NCBI GenBank assembly: GCA_019925795.1
Contig: CM034300.1
Coordinates: forward strand, 75,991,021-76,055,020
Source of the DNA: Dendrobium chrysotoxum
Lineage: Eukaryota; Streptophyta; Magnoliopsida; Asparagales; Orchidaceae
Length of the DNA: 64,000 nt
Direction of reading: 5' to 3'
Shown: positions 47,330 through 59,700 of the stretch, in pieces
Layout: each line of letters begins with the position of its first letter
Numbering within the stretch: position 1 is the stretch's first letter
Program-made: the position numbers and the translations under genes
The notes under the pieces: generated by a model
Told to the model about the DNA's origin: nothing
The model's database searches: none
The model's input: the letters and a program-made list of their open reading frames with translations, nothing else

Positions 47330-47730
47330 GCCGCAGGCGGACGGTTCATAATTGCGTCCCATCTTTAAGCTGTAGCGACGCGTCCAAATAGGCCCCACAT
47401 TTCCTGTAGCCATCGTGGTATGGCGGTCACGTCATTCTACGCCCAATTTCCTAGCTGCGTGCTACCACTGTTCACCTGGCCCAAATCAAATAAACCGGGC
47501 CGGCTCCAGTCACACAAGAGGCCACACTCACGCGGCCAAGGAGGATTCCCAAAAAAGAAAAAAAAAAATCTCGAGGCTTCGGCTTAAAAACCGATGAATG
47601 ATCCGTGGCTATAAAGAGCGAAGCGATGTTTCCATCGGAAGAACGGAGATCTGTAAACTCTCTGTCTAAGCCTGGGTTTCAGCTCGTCTATCTCGTCATT
47701 CTCTTCAATTAGGTCTCCGGCTACGTCAAA
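47330..47730 (+). promoter_or_regulatory. Promoter and 5' leader of the RAMP4-like gene
   Basis: The GC content rises sharply from 47330. TATAAAG at 47610-47616 is a good TATA box. About 25-35 bases downstream is a plausible start region, followed by a pyrimidine-rich leader up to the ATG at 47731. Upstream, TCACGTCA (47427-47434; TGACGTGA in reverse) is an ACGT-core bZIP site of the kind used in the unfolded-protein response, and a CCAAT box lies at 47443-47447. The link to ER stress is inference from the motif and the gene's function. Confidence 0.6.
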
Positions 47731-50700
47731 ATGGTATGCGTTTCTTTCTCTCTATCTTTTAGATCAGATCTCTGTTGTTTAGGATTCGGGATTTTATTAG
47801 TGGGACACCTATCGTTTTGCTGGGATCTGATTGATGCGTGTTTCTTTATCGGATTGGGTACTGAATCAATGGTGATCGTGGATTGATTGTTTAGTTTTGA
47901 TGATTTTGCTTGTTCATTGAATTTGGTTAGCTAGAACTGGAAATCGTAATGGATGGGGTGTTTATTTTGCTGGATCTGGTGATTGATGAAGTAGGATTTC
48001 GTTCATCTGATCAATATGTTTATCGGGAGAGAATATCTAATGGGTAATCTTGGAGATGCATGGTTTGGTCCTTGTTTATGACGAGATCTGAGTGTTTTTT
48101 TTCCTGGCGCCTAGGAATTTCATTCTTGATTATTGAGATGCGAAACTTCGATTGGAAATTTTATTTGTGTTTTCAATTCTGTATTTCTTTTAGTGCAAAG
48201 AGGAGATTAAGATGTAATGCTAAATTGAATTAGTTTAATATTTATTTTGTTAAATCATTCGATATCTAATTTAAGCTGTGTTAGTTTTGTTAGGATATCT
48301 GAAATTTGAATCAAATGTTTATAAACCATGCTGTGAACATTTCTTTGTGTGTTAGAAGGTTCACAAGATAATAATCGGATATAGATTATAAATTGAATTT
48401 TCATGTTTTTTAGGAGAAGGTGTGTAGTTTGTTGTATGCTGCATATCAATTAGTACATTATGCAAGTAGTTGCGTGCCTCTTTATCAATATTGTTTTAGT
48501 AATTTAAGATTGTCTGTTTGAGGGATTAATCTAGATGTTCTTACCCCTATGTTCTTAATTCAGGATTTTTATTTTTTGGTTCATGCTTGGATTGCAAATG
48601 CAAATGTGAACCAGGGGAATGAATTCTGGAAATTTCAAGTTGAATCTATGATATGCGGGGACCCTATATTAGCGGGAGTAAGCAACTATTTTCAAAATCT
48701 AGGCATCTATCGCAAGATTGGCACCATTGAACTTAATCACAGCCTTAGGCGTCCTAGAACTGAATGCTCATAAGTTTGCTATGTCAATGACCACCTTAAG
48801 AGAGACATTTTTATAATCAAACGTGGTATTCTGTCTTTATGCCTTTCACTTTGCAGTATTGCACATTACAAATTCAGCAATTTCCAATGCTATAAAATTT
48901 TAACAATCTTCTACATCTTTTGGATTGTCCATTTGGAATGTTTGATTCATTTGATACCTAAAAGGTTTAAAAAATTTTAATAGAGTTTTAGATGCAATTA
49001 TTTTGTAGGTGGAGATTAACTTTGGGAATGCAGATCTTATTGATCCGTACAATTGGAGATTTAGTATGCTGCAATTAGGCCATGTACAACAAAGTGAAAA
49101 AGTTCAATTTGAGTGTTGGGATGTACAAGATCATTGATATCTAAATTGAGTGTGATTGAAATAAGCATTTTAAGATGGCATGTATAGTTAAACTATGAAG
49201 GATTAATTTATGAATGATTTTATTAAAAGAATAATTGGAGTGACATCAATTGAAGATGAGGTAATTGAAAGTAGATTAAGTAGTTTGGACATATATATCA
49301 ATGGGTGAAAATTATATCTATTAGATTGTAGATAAAATTAATGTTGGAGGATTAGGAAGAAGATGCGGTGGACTTAAGGTAATATGGATATAAGTTATCA
49401 AAATTTATCTGTAAATGATTGGTTTAACACCTTCGGCAAGACTTAATAGGAGTGAGTGAAAATTGATGATTCATAAAGCCAACCCCAAATATTTGGGACA
49501 AGGTTAATGCCTGATGATGATAAAAATAAATTATAGGAGCTTAGGAGTTATGTTCCCCACATTGATTAGTGATTGGATGGCAAATATCGTGACTGGAAGA
49601 TATTGACCATCCAATATGGGGGAAACAAAATGGAAGTGATCTAGAGCCTTGTTTGTGGGGTCAACTAAATCAATTTACGAGGCTAATCAACACCCTTGGG
49701 TGCCACCAACTATTCTTCAGCCATCCATTCATAATTGATCCACTTCTCTTTATCTTCTTTTTGTTCTTGTGAGGTGTTGGAAAATTGTGATTGGAAAATT
49801 TGTGATAGTATAATAAGAGTTTTTTTTTTGCTTGGCATTGCATAAAGATCCAAACACACACAGAGATGATAGACGTTCGCAAAAGACATCAAGTTTTTAA
49901 ATAAACAATCTAGGTAGAAAAAAATTCATGGAGCCTACCCCAGTTGAAATAATCCACTATGCAAATAAAGTTTATGGAAGTTTTCTCTTATAAATTAAAG
50001 AATCCAAGGATTACAAAATATGAATTACTAACTCAGCCTCTATGAATGTAGTGGAAAGTATTCTGAAATGGTGAAGGGTGTTGACGACAATCAACAGATT
50101 ATTGGGAGTAAGTAGATGTCACTGTCGTTAACGAACAGTGGCGAGCAAGAGATGCTCGTCGAGTGTTGGATGTCTCGGCCAGGCAACAAAAATCTAGCGA
50201 TGAAAGTCAAGCATCAGTGGCCGGTCATCAGTGATCAAGTGACGGTGTTCTGTGATTATCAGCATCAGTCTTTGGGTAGAGCTCTATAATTCATATCTCT
50301 AAGCTCTCTTTAATTTTAGATGTCTTTATGTGAAAAGTGTGAGTCTAATTATAATATTTGGCAGCATTGTTTAAAATTGTGCAATACGAGGCTCGTCTCT
50401 GCGCTATTCCACTGAAAAAATCCTCTAGGCTTACGCCTCAGAACCTTTTTATGAGGCTTGCGCCTCAACATGGCTAAGGCCTGCCTTGAGAAGCGCTCGC
50501 CTGGCTGGCGTGAGATTGTACGCCTCACCCTACGTATATATTTTTTTATTAAAACTTATCTAAATCCTAAATTAAAGCCCCAAACAAATCATGCCTTAAT
50601 GCACCCCCGAGCCACAACAACTTCCTCTCAACTGCCTCAATCTCTAGCCTACCGCCTTCACCATAGCCACCACTACCTAGCCATCGCTGGGGATCACTTG

Positions 50701-53700
50701 AAAACCACACACCACCACCACCACCTCTAAAAATTTAGGAGTATTAATCTCATCATTATATTGATAACAAATATTTATGAAAGACGAAGATGACTGAAAT
50801 AAATGATGACAAAGTATATTGGGAGGCTTGGACTCCACAGGATGAGGCAGGGGGAGAGACCAATTTATTATGATGATGACTTCAATAAAAAACCCCGCAC
50901 TGATGACCGTGCAGATGATTTCTGAGTTGTCAACTATTTTAACTTTCTTTAAGAATTAATTGTGGATGAGTAAGGAAATGAGAAAGAAGGAATTTGGAGT
51001 TAAACTTAATGTTATATGATACTTTTATGCAATTCTTATATTTTATGTTATTTTATTTTTGAATTTTAATTCTATTTCACTCAATTTTTCAGTTGTCATT
51101 TTACATCATGTGTAATTTTTTTTTCCATATGCGTGTCAATTTTTTTTCATAGTTCAATAAAAAAGCTAATATGTCATTATTTAACATTAACATATTATTT
51201 TGGTATTATATAAAAAATTACTTTTAACTTTTATTTTCACTTTACGCAATTATTGAATTTTAAGTCTTACGTCTCAAAACGCCTTAAGGTTTACGCCTCA
51301 CCTAACGAACGGAAAATGCCTCAATACCCAATTACAATTTTAAACTTTGTGGGGGAGTGTCATTTTGGTTATTTTAACCAAAATTTGCAAACACTCCCTC
51401 AGACGATTTGTGCTGATTTTTTTATTGTAGAATGTTTCTTAGCCGGTTAGATATCTAAGTGACATTAAAATTGAGAGATCTAGGCTTATTGGATTCCTCT
51501 TATCTAGATGCTTGTTTTGAGTGAAAGCACACATGATTTAGAAATCATTTGGTCTCACAGATAATATCATTAAGTTTCAACTATTCTTTTAATGCATGAT
51601 TTATACCCATTTGGATTTATATCACAGCCTGTTTGGTGTCATTTAAGTGGGTTTATCTCATTGAAGCATCTAAGTTTGTTGAAATTGGAGCTCATGTGAT
51701 CTCTAATTTAATTTTGAGAGTTTTCAATTAAAATAATGTCTCAAGGTTCAGTTAGGGAAGTAAAACCACGTAGCGAACACAAATAAGAAAGAGAAAATGC
51801 AATAGAGTAGAAATAACACTAGGATTTAATGTAGAAAAATCTAAAACTAGGAAAAAACCACGGAGCCACACCACACCAAGAAATCTACTATGAAAGTTGG
51901 TAGAAATTTGTACATATCTCTTTATCTCTCAGCTAAGAGACACGGACACGAACACTGGACACGGCTAACATTATAAATATAAGATACGGGTATGGGACGG
52001 ACAGGATATTATAATTTTTAAATAGTGTATAGAAATTAATATAACATCATATTATAAATGACAAAAAATAATAAATCAATATCATAATTACTTGTCGAGC
52101 TTATAATATAAAATATATAGTATGAAATGTAGATTACTACCATAAAAACATAAGCAAAAACATCATTTAGTACAATACAAATACACTCTAACTCTACTCA
52201 TTAAAAGGAATAATAGGATTAGCTTCAGAGGCTTGTCTTTGGTCTTCAATATCATCATTATTGAATATTATTACTTTTAACTCTGGCTTATCAAGAGAAA
52301 GATTTGCAATATCCAATATTCCCATATCATCAAGGGACTCAAACCCATCTCCAACAATATTCCATATCTTGTTTTCACCTTTCATATAAAGTGGGATCTT
52401 TTTTGATAGAAGACGAAAATTTGTATGCACATAAACTAAATTTGTAGCCCGTTATGGAGTAATTTTGTTCCTCTTCATGAATTGAATGAATGAGTATGTG
52501 CTCCAATTTCTCTTACAACATGAGGAGGATAAAACTTGACCAAAAAGTTTTATTACAATTGTTTGAAGTAGAAGTGTTAAAGCTTCATGAATCAACCACC
52601 ACATCTTTGAATCAATTCTCAATATATCAACCAAAGATTTTTTATCACCAAAATTCTCTAAATATTCAAAGAATTTTGCAAGTTCTATATTAATCATTCG
52701 TCTCTCCTCATTTGGAAAATAATGCTTCAAACATGTCTCTCATTTTTGAAACTTCTAAATCTTATTTGTGGGGAGACACGTTGTTTAGGGTCTTCTTAAA
52801 GCCATTCTTTACTTGAATATCTTCAAAGAATACAAAGAAAGTAAAATTATAAAATTACTATCCAACAAATAAAAATTTAATTATAAAAGATATATTCAAA
52901 TTTACCTTGGATTTAATGAGTGAGCTAGGCAATGAAGATGTGTGTTATTTTTGCTCCACCTATCCTCAAAAAATAGTTTAGACAACACTCCAAAAACTTA
53001 ACTCTTCATCATGTGTCTTTCTTTCATGTCTATATATAACTTCTTTCATTTTAGCAAACATGGAGTCCCACATCTCATAAATTAAATGTAGACATATCTG
53101 TGTCGGGCACTCTCAGCATATCATAAATTGGACCAGTAAAAACCAAAATATAATTAATATCATCCCACCATAAATTATCGAAGATCTTCTCTTTTACATA
53201 TCTTGCCTTCCCAATGTCATCCTCCCGATAACAGGACCACTTCTCATTGATTACCATGGATTGAAGTGCATTTTTGATTTGTTTGAATATTCTCAACATG
53301 ACTATAACATAGGCAAAACGAGTTTCAGCTACAGCTAACATTCTCAAATTTGAGAAATCATTAAGATAGACAATCTCATAAAGTGGTTCATGATGAAATT
53401 TCTAATCAAAACAGCATCACCTGTAGTCACTGTTATTCAATAAAATTCATTATAAATGATTTTATTTGCCTAAGCATTTTTGGCTACACAAATATTTTTC
53501 AAAGTTAGATTTAAAGTATACACAATATATGGAGTCCAGAAGATATGAGGATATGTTTGCTCCACTAGTAGTCTTGCAGCTCTACATACTAGTGTATTAT
53601 CAGTGATAACTTGAACAACATTTGATGGACCAATCATCATTATTACATCTTTGATCAAATTTGAAATAAAATAAATATCTTTGTATTTCCCTTCACAATT

Positions 53701-56700
53701 CACAACTTTGATGAACATTGAATAATTCTCTGTAACCGCCATGAAATTGATGAGTAGTCTTCTTTGAGGATCAGTCTAACTATCACACGCTAAACTAACA
53801 CTTTTCTCTTTCCACACTCCTTTTGTAGGTTCTAGTAATGTCTCAATATTGCTCCCTCCCTCTCTAATAATTTTGATCTTATTGCATTGTATCCAGTGGA
53901 ACATAGCCCACAAGGTTGTTATTACATGCAAAAGTAAAGGCATTCTTATAATAAGGATTCCTTGCAATGTTGAAAGGAAGTCTAACTGAAAAAAATATCC
54001 TTCCGATTTCACCATCAAGTTGTTCTCGCATCTGCATATTAAATTCCTTTTCTAAAAAACTTTTTTTTTTAATTTTTATGATCGAAACGACATAAAGAAC
54101 TAGTAGCAACACCTTTTCTTATCTTAGGTTTAGATCCTTCCCCCCTAAATGGACTAATATTAACATTAGAAGCAAGCTGATCAACTCTAATGGAGGAGGA
54201 ATTAGTGTGGGTTGAACCATGAGTAGAGGGCAAATCTATCTCTTTAGCAAGTGCCATTTTGATCCTTGATTCAACTTCATCAACATTTCTATGCAACTCA
54301 TTCAACTGTGCAGTAGTAATCTTAGGGCAAATTTTACTTCCATTGCCACCAATTTTAAATAAATATGCTTTCACCCTACAATATGATTCTTTGTAGGTGA
54401 CATCATAATGATTGCATTTGAATGACACATTTCCTCTATCTTCAAATATTTTCCCTAACTTTGTAACATGATTCCATAAGGGCTTATCGGCTTCTACAAA
54501 AGGCTCTATTGAACCTTCGCCACTGCCAGTTTCACCACCACTAGAGCTCATTTTGCTTTTAAAAGAACTGATGGAATGGAAGAGATAAAGCCTTATTAGG
54601 CAACCATATGCAAACAAATATGTTAACCTTAAACTTAGCTTCAATCCAAATATAAACCCATGATGAAGCCTACATTATTCCAACTTATTTAGATGCAAGA
54701 AGATATTAAAAAAATAAAAAGATAATAAAAAATATGAAAACATTAATGCTACAGCATTCAAATATACATTTTTGCTTAGAATAAAACTAAATACCTAATC
54801 TAACCTATTCCTTAGAGCACTAATTGACCTCTTAAACTGAAATTTTATTTATAGAACTTGCATACATTACAAAGAACTCTTACATATATAACATTTGAAT
54901 TTTTATGTAAGAATAGGCTTAGAGGTATTTTCACTTGGTGATAGACTAAATTGCAATTCAATGAAAAATGTAAGCGGACACATCAATGCTCTTATTTGTC
55001 TTACTTGAATTTGGGGTCGTAAATAGGAGCAATGATGTTCATGACGGGTAAGTTAAGTCAATAGTAAAGTTTAGATCTTAAATATGTAAATAAATGAATT
55101 ATAGGTATCATGTATGTAAATACCCCTTAAAATATCACCAAACAAACCAACTAACATCTACTAAGAACTTAACATCACATAGTATTATATCAACGAACCA
55201 AAAGGCAGCTCCACACAATATCACATTCAAATCTAATCATACAAGTAAACAAAAGAAAAAAAACAATAAAAAAGAATTCATACCATGATGAAACCTTCCT
55301 CATCGTGGTAACAAAATGGTTAGGGTATTTTCACTTGGAGATAAACTAAATTGCAATTCAATGAAAAATGCAAGTGAACACATCATGCAAGTAGGAAAAA
55401 ATTATTTACCTTCGAATAGTTGCTTGTGGAAATAAACAAGCTGGCAAACTATACTCCATTCGAGCGTATCTACCCCACTCTCCCTCCTCTACCTTCGATA
55501 GCGCAAACACAAGAGTTGGAACCCTTCGATGTTCCTTTGATGCCCTTGGTGACTGCAAAAATGGCAAAGACGAACAAGTCAATGCCGGCGCGGAAGGAAA
55601 TGAAGAGAACGACTGAAGCCGGACGTGATGGGCTACAAATCGAGCAATCGCCTGCTTGGTTGGCCTCGCCTCATCGCACAAATGATGAAGAGTTGAATAA
55701 AAGAACTTATTAAGATGGCGAGGGAATGGGGACGTACCGGGCTTCAATCGTCGCTCTCTCCGCTTGACTGGCTCGCCTGGTCGTGTAAATGAAGAAGACG
55801 AGGAAGAAGGATCGTCAAAAGTGAAACCCTAGAGCATACAGGCTGGTGAATACAGGATATAAGCGATCAAACATGTTTTATTTGATTACGGGAATATTAA
55901 AATGTTAAAATTTTGTAATTTAAATAAATTTTATTATCAAATATTATGACATGCATGTCCAACAGTGTGTCCGTTTTAATTAAAATATTATTTTAATCGG
56001 ACATACATCTGTCGTTTTCGATGTGTCCCAATCGTGTCGGGCACATGTCCGTGTTCGACACTGCATTCCCTCTTACGAAGGTGTGTCGGTGCATCATAGT
56101 CTCTCAGTCTCACCGTGTTTCTTTTCACTCTTACACAATTCCCATACAAGAACTAACAAAGAGATACACAATAAAAATCACTAAGGGACGCAACCTTCAT
56201 GAAAAACAAGAGAAAACTGCTCAACCCGCCTTGTAGTGCCATGGCGCTAGGTTTGGAGCGCCGCCGCGGCGCTCCACTCGGTCTCCAATTTTCCTGACAT
56301 CACCGTCATGCTTGTGTCCGAAGTGCTGCAACACTTCACTCTCTATCTCCTGCTTGAGCGTAGCGCCATGACGTTGAGGTTTGGAGCATCACAGCACTGC
56401 ATGGTTGTACAACAACAACATCAAGCCTTTATCCCACTGCGTGGGGTTAGCTACATGAATCAATTTTCTCCATTGTGTCATGTTAAGAGTTAAATTCTCA
56501 TTTAAATCTAATAAGAAAATGTCATTTATAATATTTTCTAACCAAGGCAAAAAAAAAACTTTCGGCACGGTAAGAACCTCCTGCAACCCCCTGGTGAACT
56601 CAACCGATGAAATTGAGGTATGAGCAATGTTTAAAATTGCGTATTCGAGTATTGAGGCGTTTTTCGTTTGTTAAATATAAGGCTTAGTTTTGAGGCGAAC

Positions 56701-59700
56701 GCTTCTCTAAAGTGAGGCGAGGCGCGCCTCTGTTGGTTTGAGGCGTACGCCTCGCGGAACACTGCCGAAGCGTCTGCCTCTTCATGTAATAGAACAGAAT
56801 TGCGCTGAGGCACGCCTCTTGTTGCGCAATTTTAAACGTTGGGTATGAGGCAACAACACAACTCAATTGATCGACACAATTAGATTCCACACAAAACTAA
56901 CAGGTTCATCTTTGATTAGATGATATTTCAAGCAACGAATCCTTTGCTCTTTGTTTTTGGACATTGAAATATGTCATTCGAAAATAAATTGATTCTTAAA
57001 AAAATTGTGGTGCAAAATTGTAATTTTGAAAATTTTAAGTGGCAAACACTTCAATGTAGACTTCCCCTTAGGGTTGTGAACATATTAAATTCTTGTCAAT
57101 TTCAATTTCACCATTCCTTGAAGAGCAGAAATCATTAAAAAAATTTTACTCTAAACTCTTCAAATTTCCTCAATCATTGATTATTGAGGCTTTAATGGAT
57201 CTCGAAAATATCAAAATTGAGTCCATGACGTCAAATAATGATCCTAGGGACCCTTAGAAGGCCATAATAGGCTTGTCTAGGTCAAGACTAGTATGGTGGC
57301 CAACAACAACTGACATGTGTGCTAGGCACGTGTTATATACTATTTTTCTTAAAAGTTAACAATTAATAGCTAAAAATTGTTGAATTTTTTTTGAAAATTT
57401 CCAATTATTTTTGAAATTTACAAAAAATTTATAACTCCTCTCCTTTCCTCCACCTATAAATATCCTATATAAGTAAAGGAAAACTCGCACCAAAGTTTGC
57501 AATTCTTGTGATGGAGATTCAATCTTCTTCCAAATGAGTATTGATAATTTTTTTTAGACGAATTAGATCCGAGATGACCAATGTTCTTTGAAAAAGGTGT
57601 TGATTACCTCCATTTGGAGATATTGTAGTCAAGGCAGAAAGATTTTTCAACCCAATTTAAAGCTTTATTTTTCCCTTCTAGACAAGTCAATTGTCCTCTA
57701 AAATTATAATTGCGTTAGAGACCAATTCAACAATACTCTCTCAGCATTATGATGCATGAATGACAAGGAGAGTTTCATCATAAACCATGGTAATTTGTAT
57801 GGTATCTAGATTTTTTTATTTTGGCACTATATTTTTATTTGTTCTTGCTCACTTCCTTCTATTCTTAGTCTTTTTTTTTTTCTAGAATGATCATATGTGT
57901 GTGTGTTTATATATATATTGTTTCCAAAATTTTTTGTCGAAAATTTTATCAGTTTTTGGGGAATTTTTATTTTTTGTATGCTTCTATGGCTAAATTACGA
58001 TGTTTCTCAATTTGATGAATTTTTGCTATCAAAGAAGTTATGAAAAAGTTGAAATTTTTTTTTTAAATATTGATAACATCTTTGCCCACCTCATCAATTT
58101 TTGCATGTTAAAATGTTGTCATTTGGTGGGATAAAAAATTTAAGAACTATAGCTAAGCAACTCGAAACTTTTTATGATTGTTGACTTTATGAATTTCTTG
58201 TGAGTTGTAACTTGTGCATTTTTTAAAAATACGTGGATTTTTTTCTTAGATGATCCTCTTACTGTTTATTTCTTTAAAAAATTATTTTGAATTTTTCTCA
58301 TTGTAAGTTTTTAAAAAATTATTGAGTAAATGTTGTTTAGTTCATGCAGTGTCATTGCGGTAAATAAATTCATTCGAAAATCAAATGGTTAGTAATCTCA
58401 TGGTACCTTTATCTGAGGAGAAAATTAAGAACGCCCTTTTTGAGATTACCTTTATCAGTTGTAACTTTTGCATTCTTTTAAATTAGCTGGATTTTTTTTG
58501 GTAGATGCTCCCCTTACTGTTAGTTTCTTTAAAAAAATATTTGGAATTTTTCTCAATGCAAGTTTTTTAGAAAATTATTGAGTAAATGCTGTTTAGTACA
58601 CGCAAAGTCATTGTGGTAGATAAATTCATTAGAAAATCAAATGGTTCGTATTCTCATGGTACCTTTATCCGAGGTGGAAATTAAGAGCGCCCTTTTTGAG
58701 ATTAGCAAAAACAAAAGTTCTCCTGGATGATTTCTCTTCCAAAATTTACTTAAAACTTCTAGGAGCTATTTGGGCATCTTTTTATCCACATTATTTAACG
58801 TTTCTTCTCTCATAAGAAGCTATTAAATATGATTAATGATACCATCATTGCTCTTATTCCAATGGCAATCACCCCACCTCATGGTCAAATTACTGGCCTT
58901 TTTTATAGTTATTACGAAGCTCTTGGTCGCTCGGTTTGCCTGAGCGCTTTCATTCATCGTCCACCTAGCCTAAGATGCTTTTTGTTAAACATGGAGATAT
59001 TGCCAACATTTTTGTAGCTCACGAAATCCCCAATAAATTTAAACCAGTGTTCAAACAGAAATGGAGAAAAAAGATTCATTTAGCCGACCCCACATAATGG
59101 GATAAATGCTTGTTATTGTTGTTGTTGTTGTTGTTCAAACAAAAATTATTGTGTCAAAATTGATCTTCACAAAACCTTTTAACAATGTGAATCGGGGAGC
59201 TCTTATGGCTAGACTTTTGGATAAGGACACCCCTCCGGGTAGGTCTACTATAGAAGCTATACATTTATTGAGAGGTTTGATGGAGAAGTATAGGGAGAAT
59301 AAGGAGGATCTACATATGATATTTGTTGATTTAGAGAACTTATGATAAAGCTTCAAGAGAAGTGCTATGGAAAGTTTTAGTAAAGAAAGGGATTAATAAT
59401 GCTTATACTCAAGTCATTAAGGATATTTATGCAGGAGCTGTTACTTGTATTCAAACGCAAGAAGGTTGAACCAAATATTTTCCTTTTTCAGTTGGATTAC
59501 ATCAAGGATTAGCTTTAAACCCATATATTTTTGTTATAGTCATGAATGTTCTTATTAGACATTTGCAGGAGGATATATCCTGGTGTATGCTTTTTGCTGA
59601 TGATATTCTTCTTATATAAAATTAGAGTGGGAGTTGAAGGTAAACTTGAATTATGGAGGTCAACCTTAGAGTCTGAAGGTTTTCGTTTGAGTAGATTTAA

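Larger units (their letters stand above)
51933..56099 (-). mobile_element. hAT transposon, 4.2 kb, with perfect 8-bp target duplication
   Basis: TCTCTCAG lies on both sides (51925-51932, 56100-56107). Imperfect inverted ends: left CTAAGAGACACGGACAC, right in reverse CTATGATGCACCGACAC, 13 of 17 matching. Subterminal GACACG/CGTGTC words cluster within about 150 bases of each end, as expected for transposase binding sites. The interior carries a broken BED-DUF659-hAT transposase on the minus strand. It interrupts a solo LTR, so it is the younger insertion. Confidence 0.85.
51750..56902 (+). mobile_element. Solo LTR split by nested hAT, LINE tail and MITE insertions
   Basis: Outer ends match the solo LTR at 60389-60959: start AGTTAGGGAAGTAAAACC, end CACACAAAACTAACA. 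GGTTC occurs directly outside both ends (51745-51749, 56903-56907), a 5-bp duplication. LTR sequence proper is 51750-51932, 56100-56407, 56548-56624 and 56842-56902. The first base has changed from the expected TG start. It contains a hAT transposon (51933-56099), an RTE tail (56408-56547) and a MITE (56625-56841). Confidence 0.75.

Noticed and set aside
55406..55747. 113-residue minus-strand frame upstream of the hAT transposase
   Set aside because: It could be a leader exon of the transposase gene, but no domain or clear splice link supports it.
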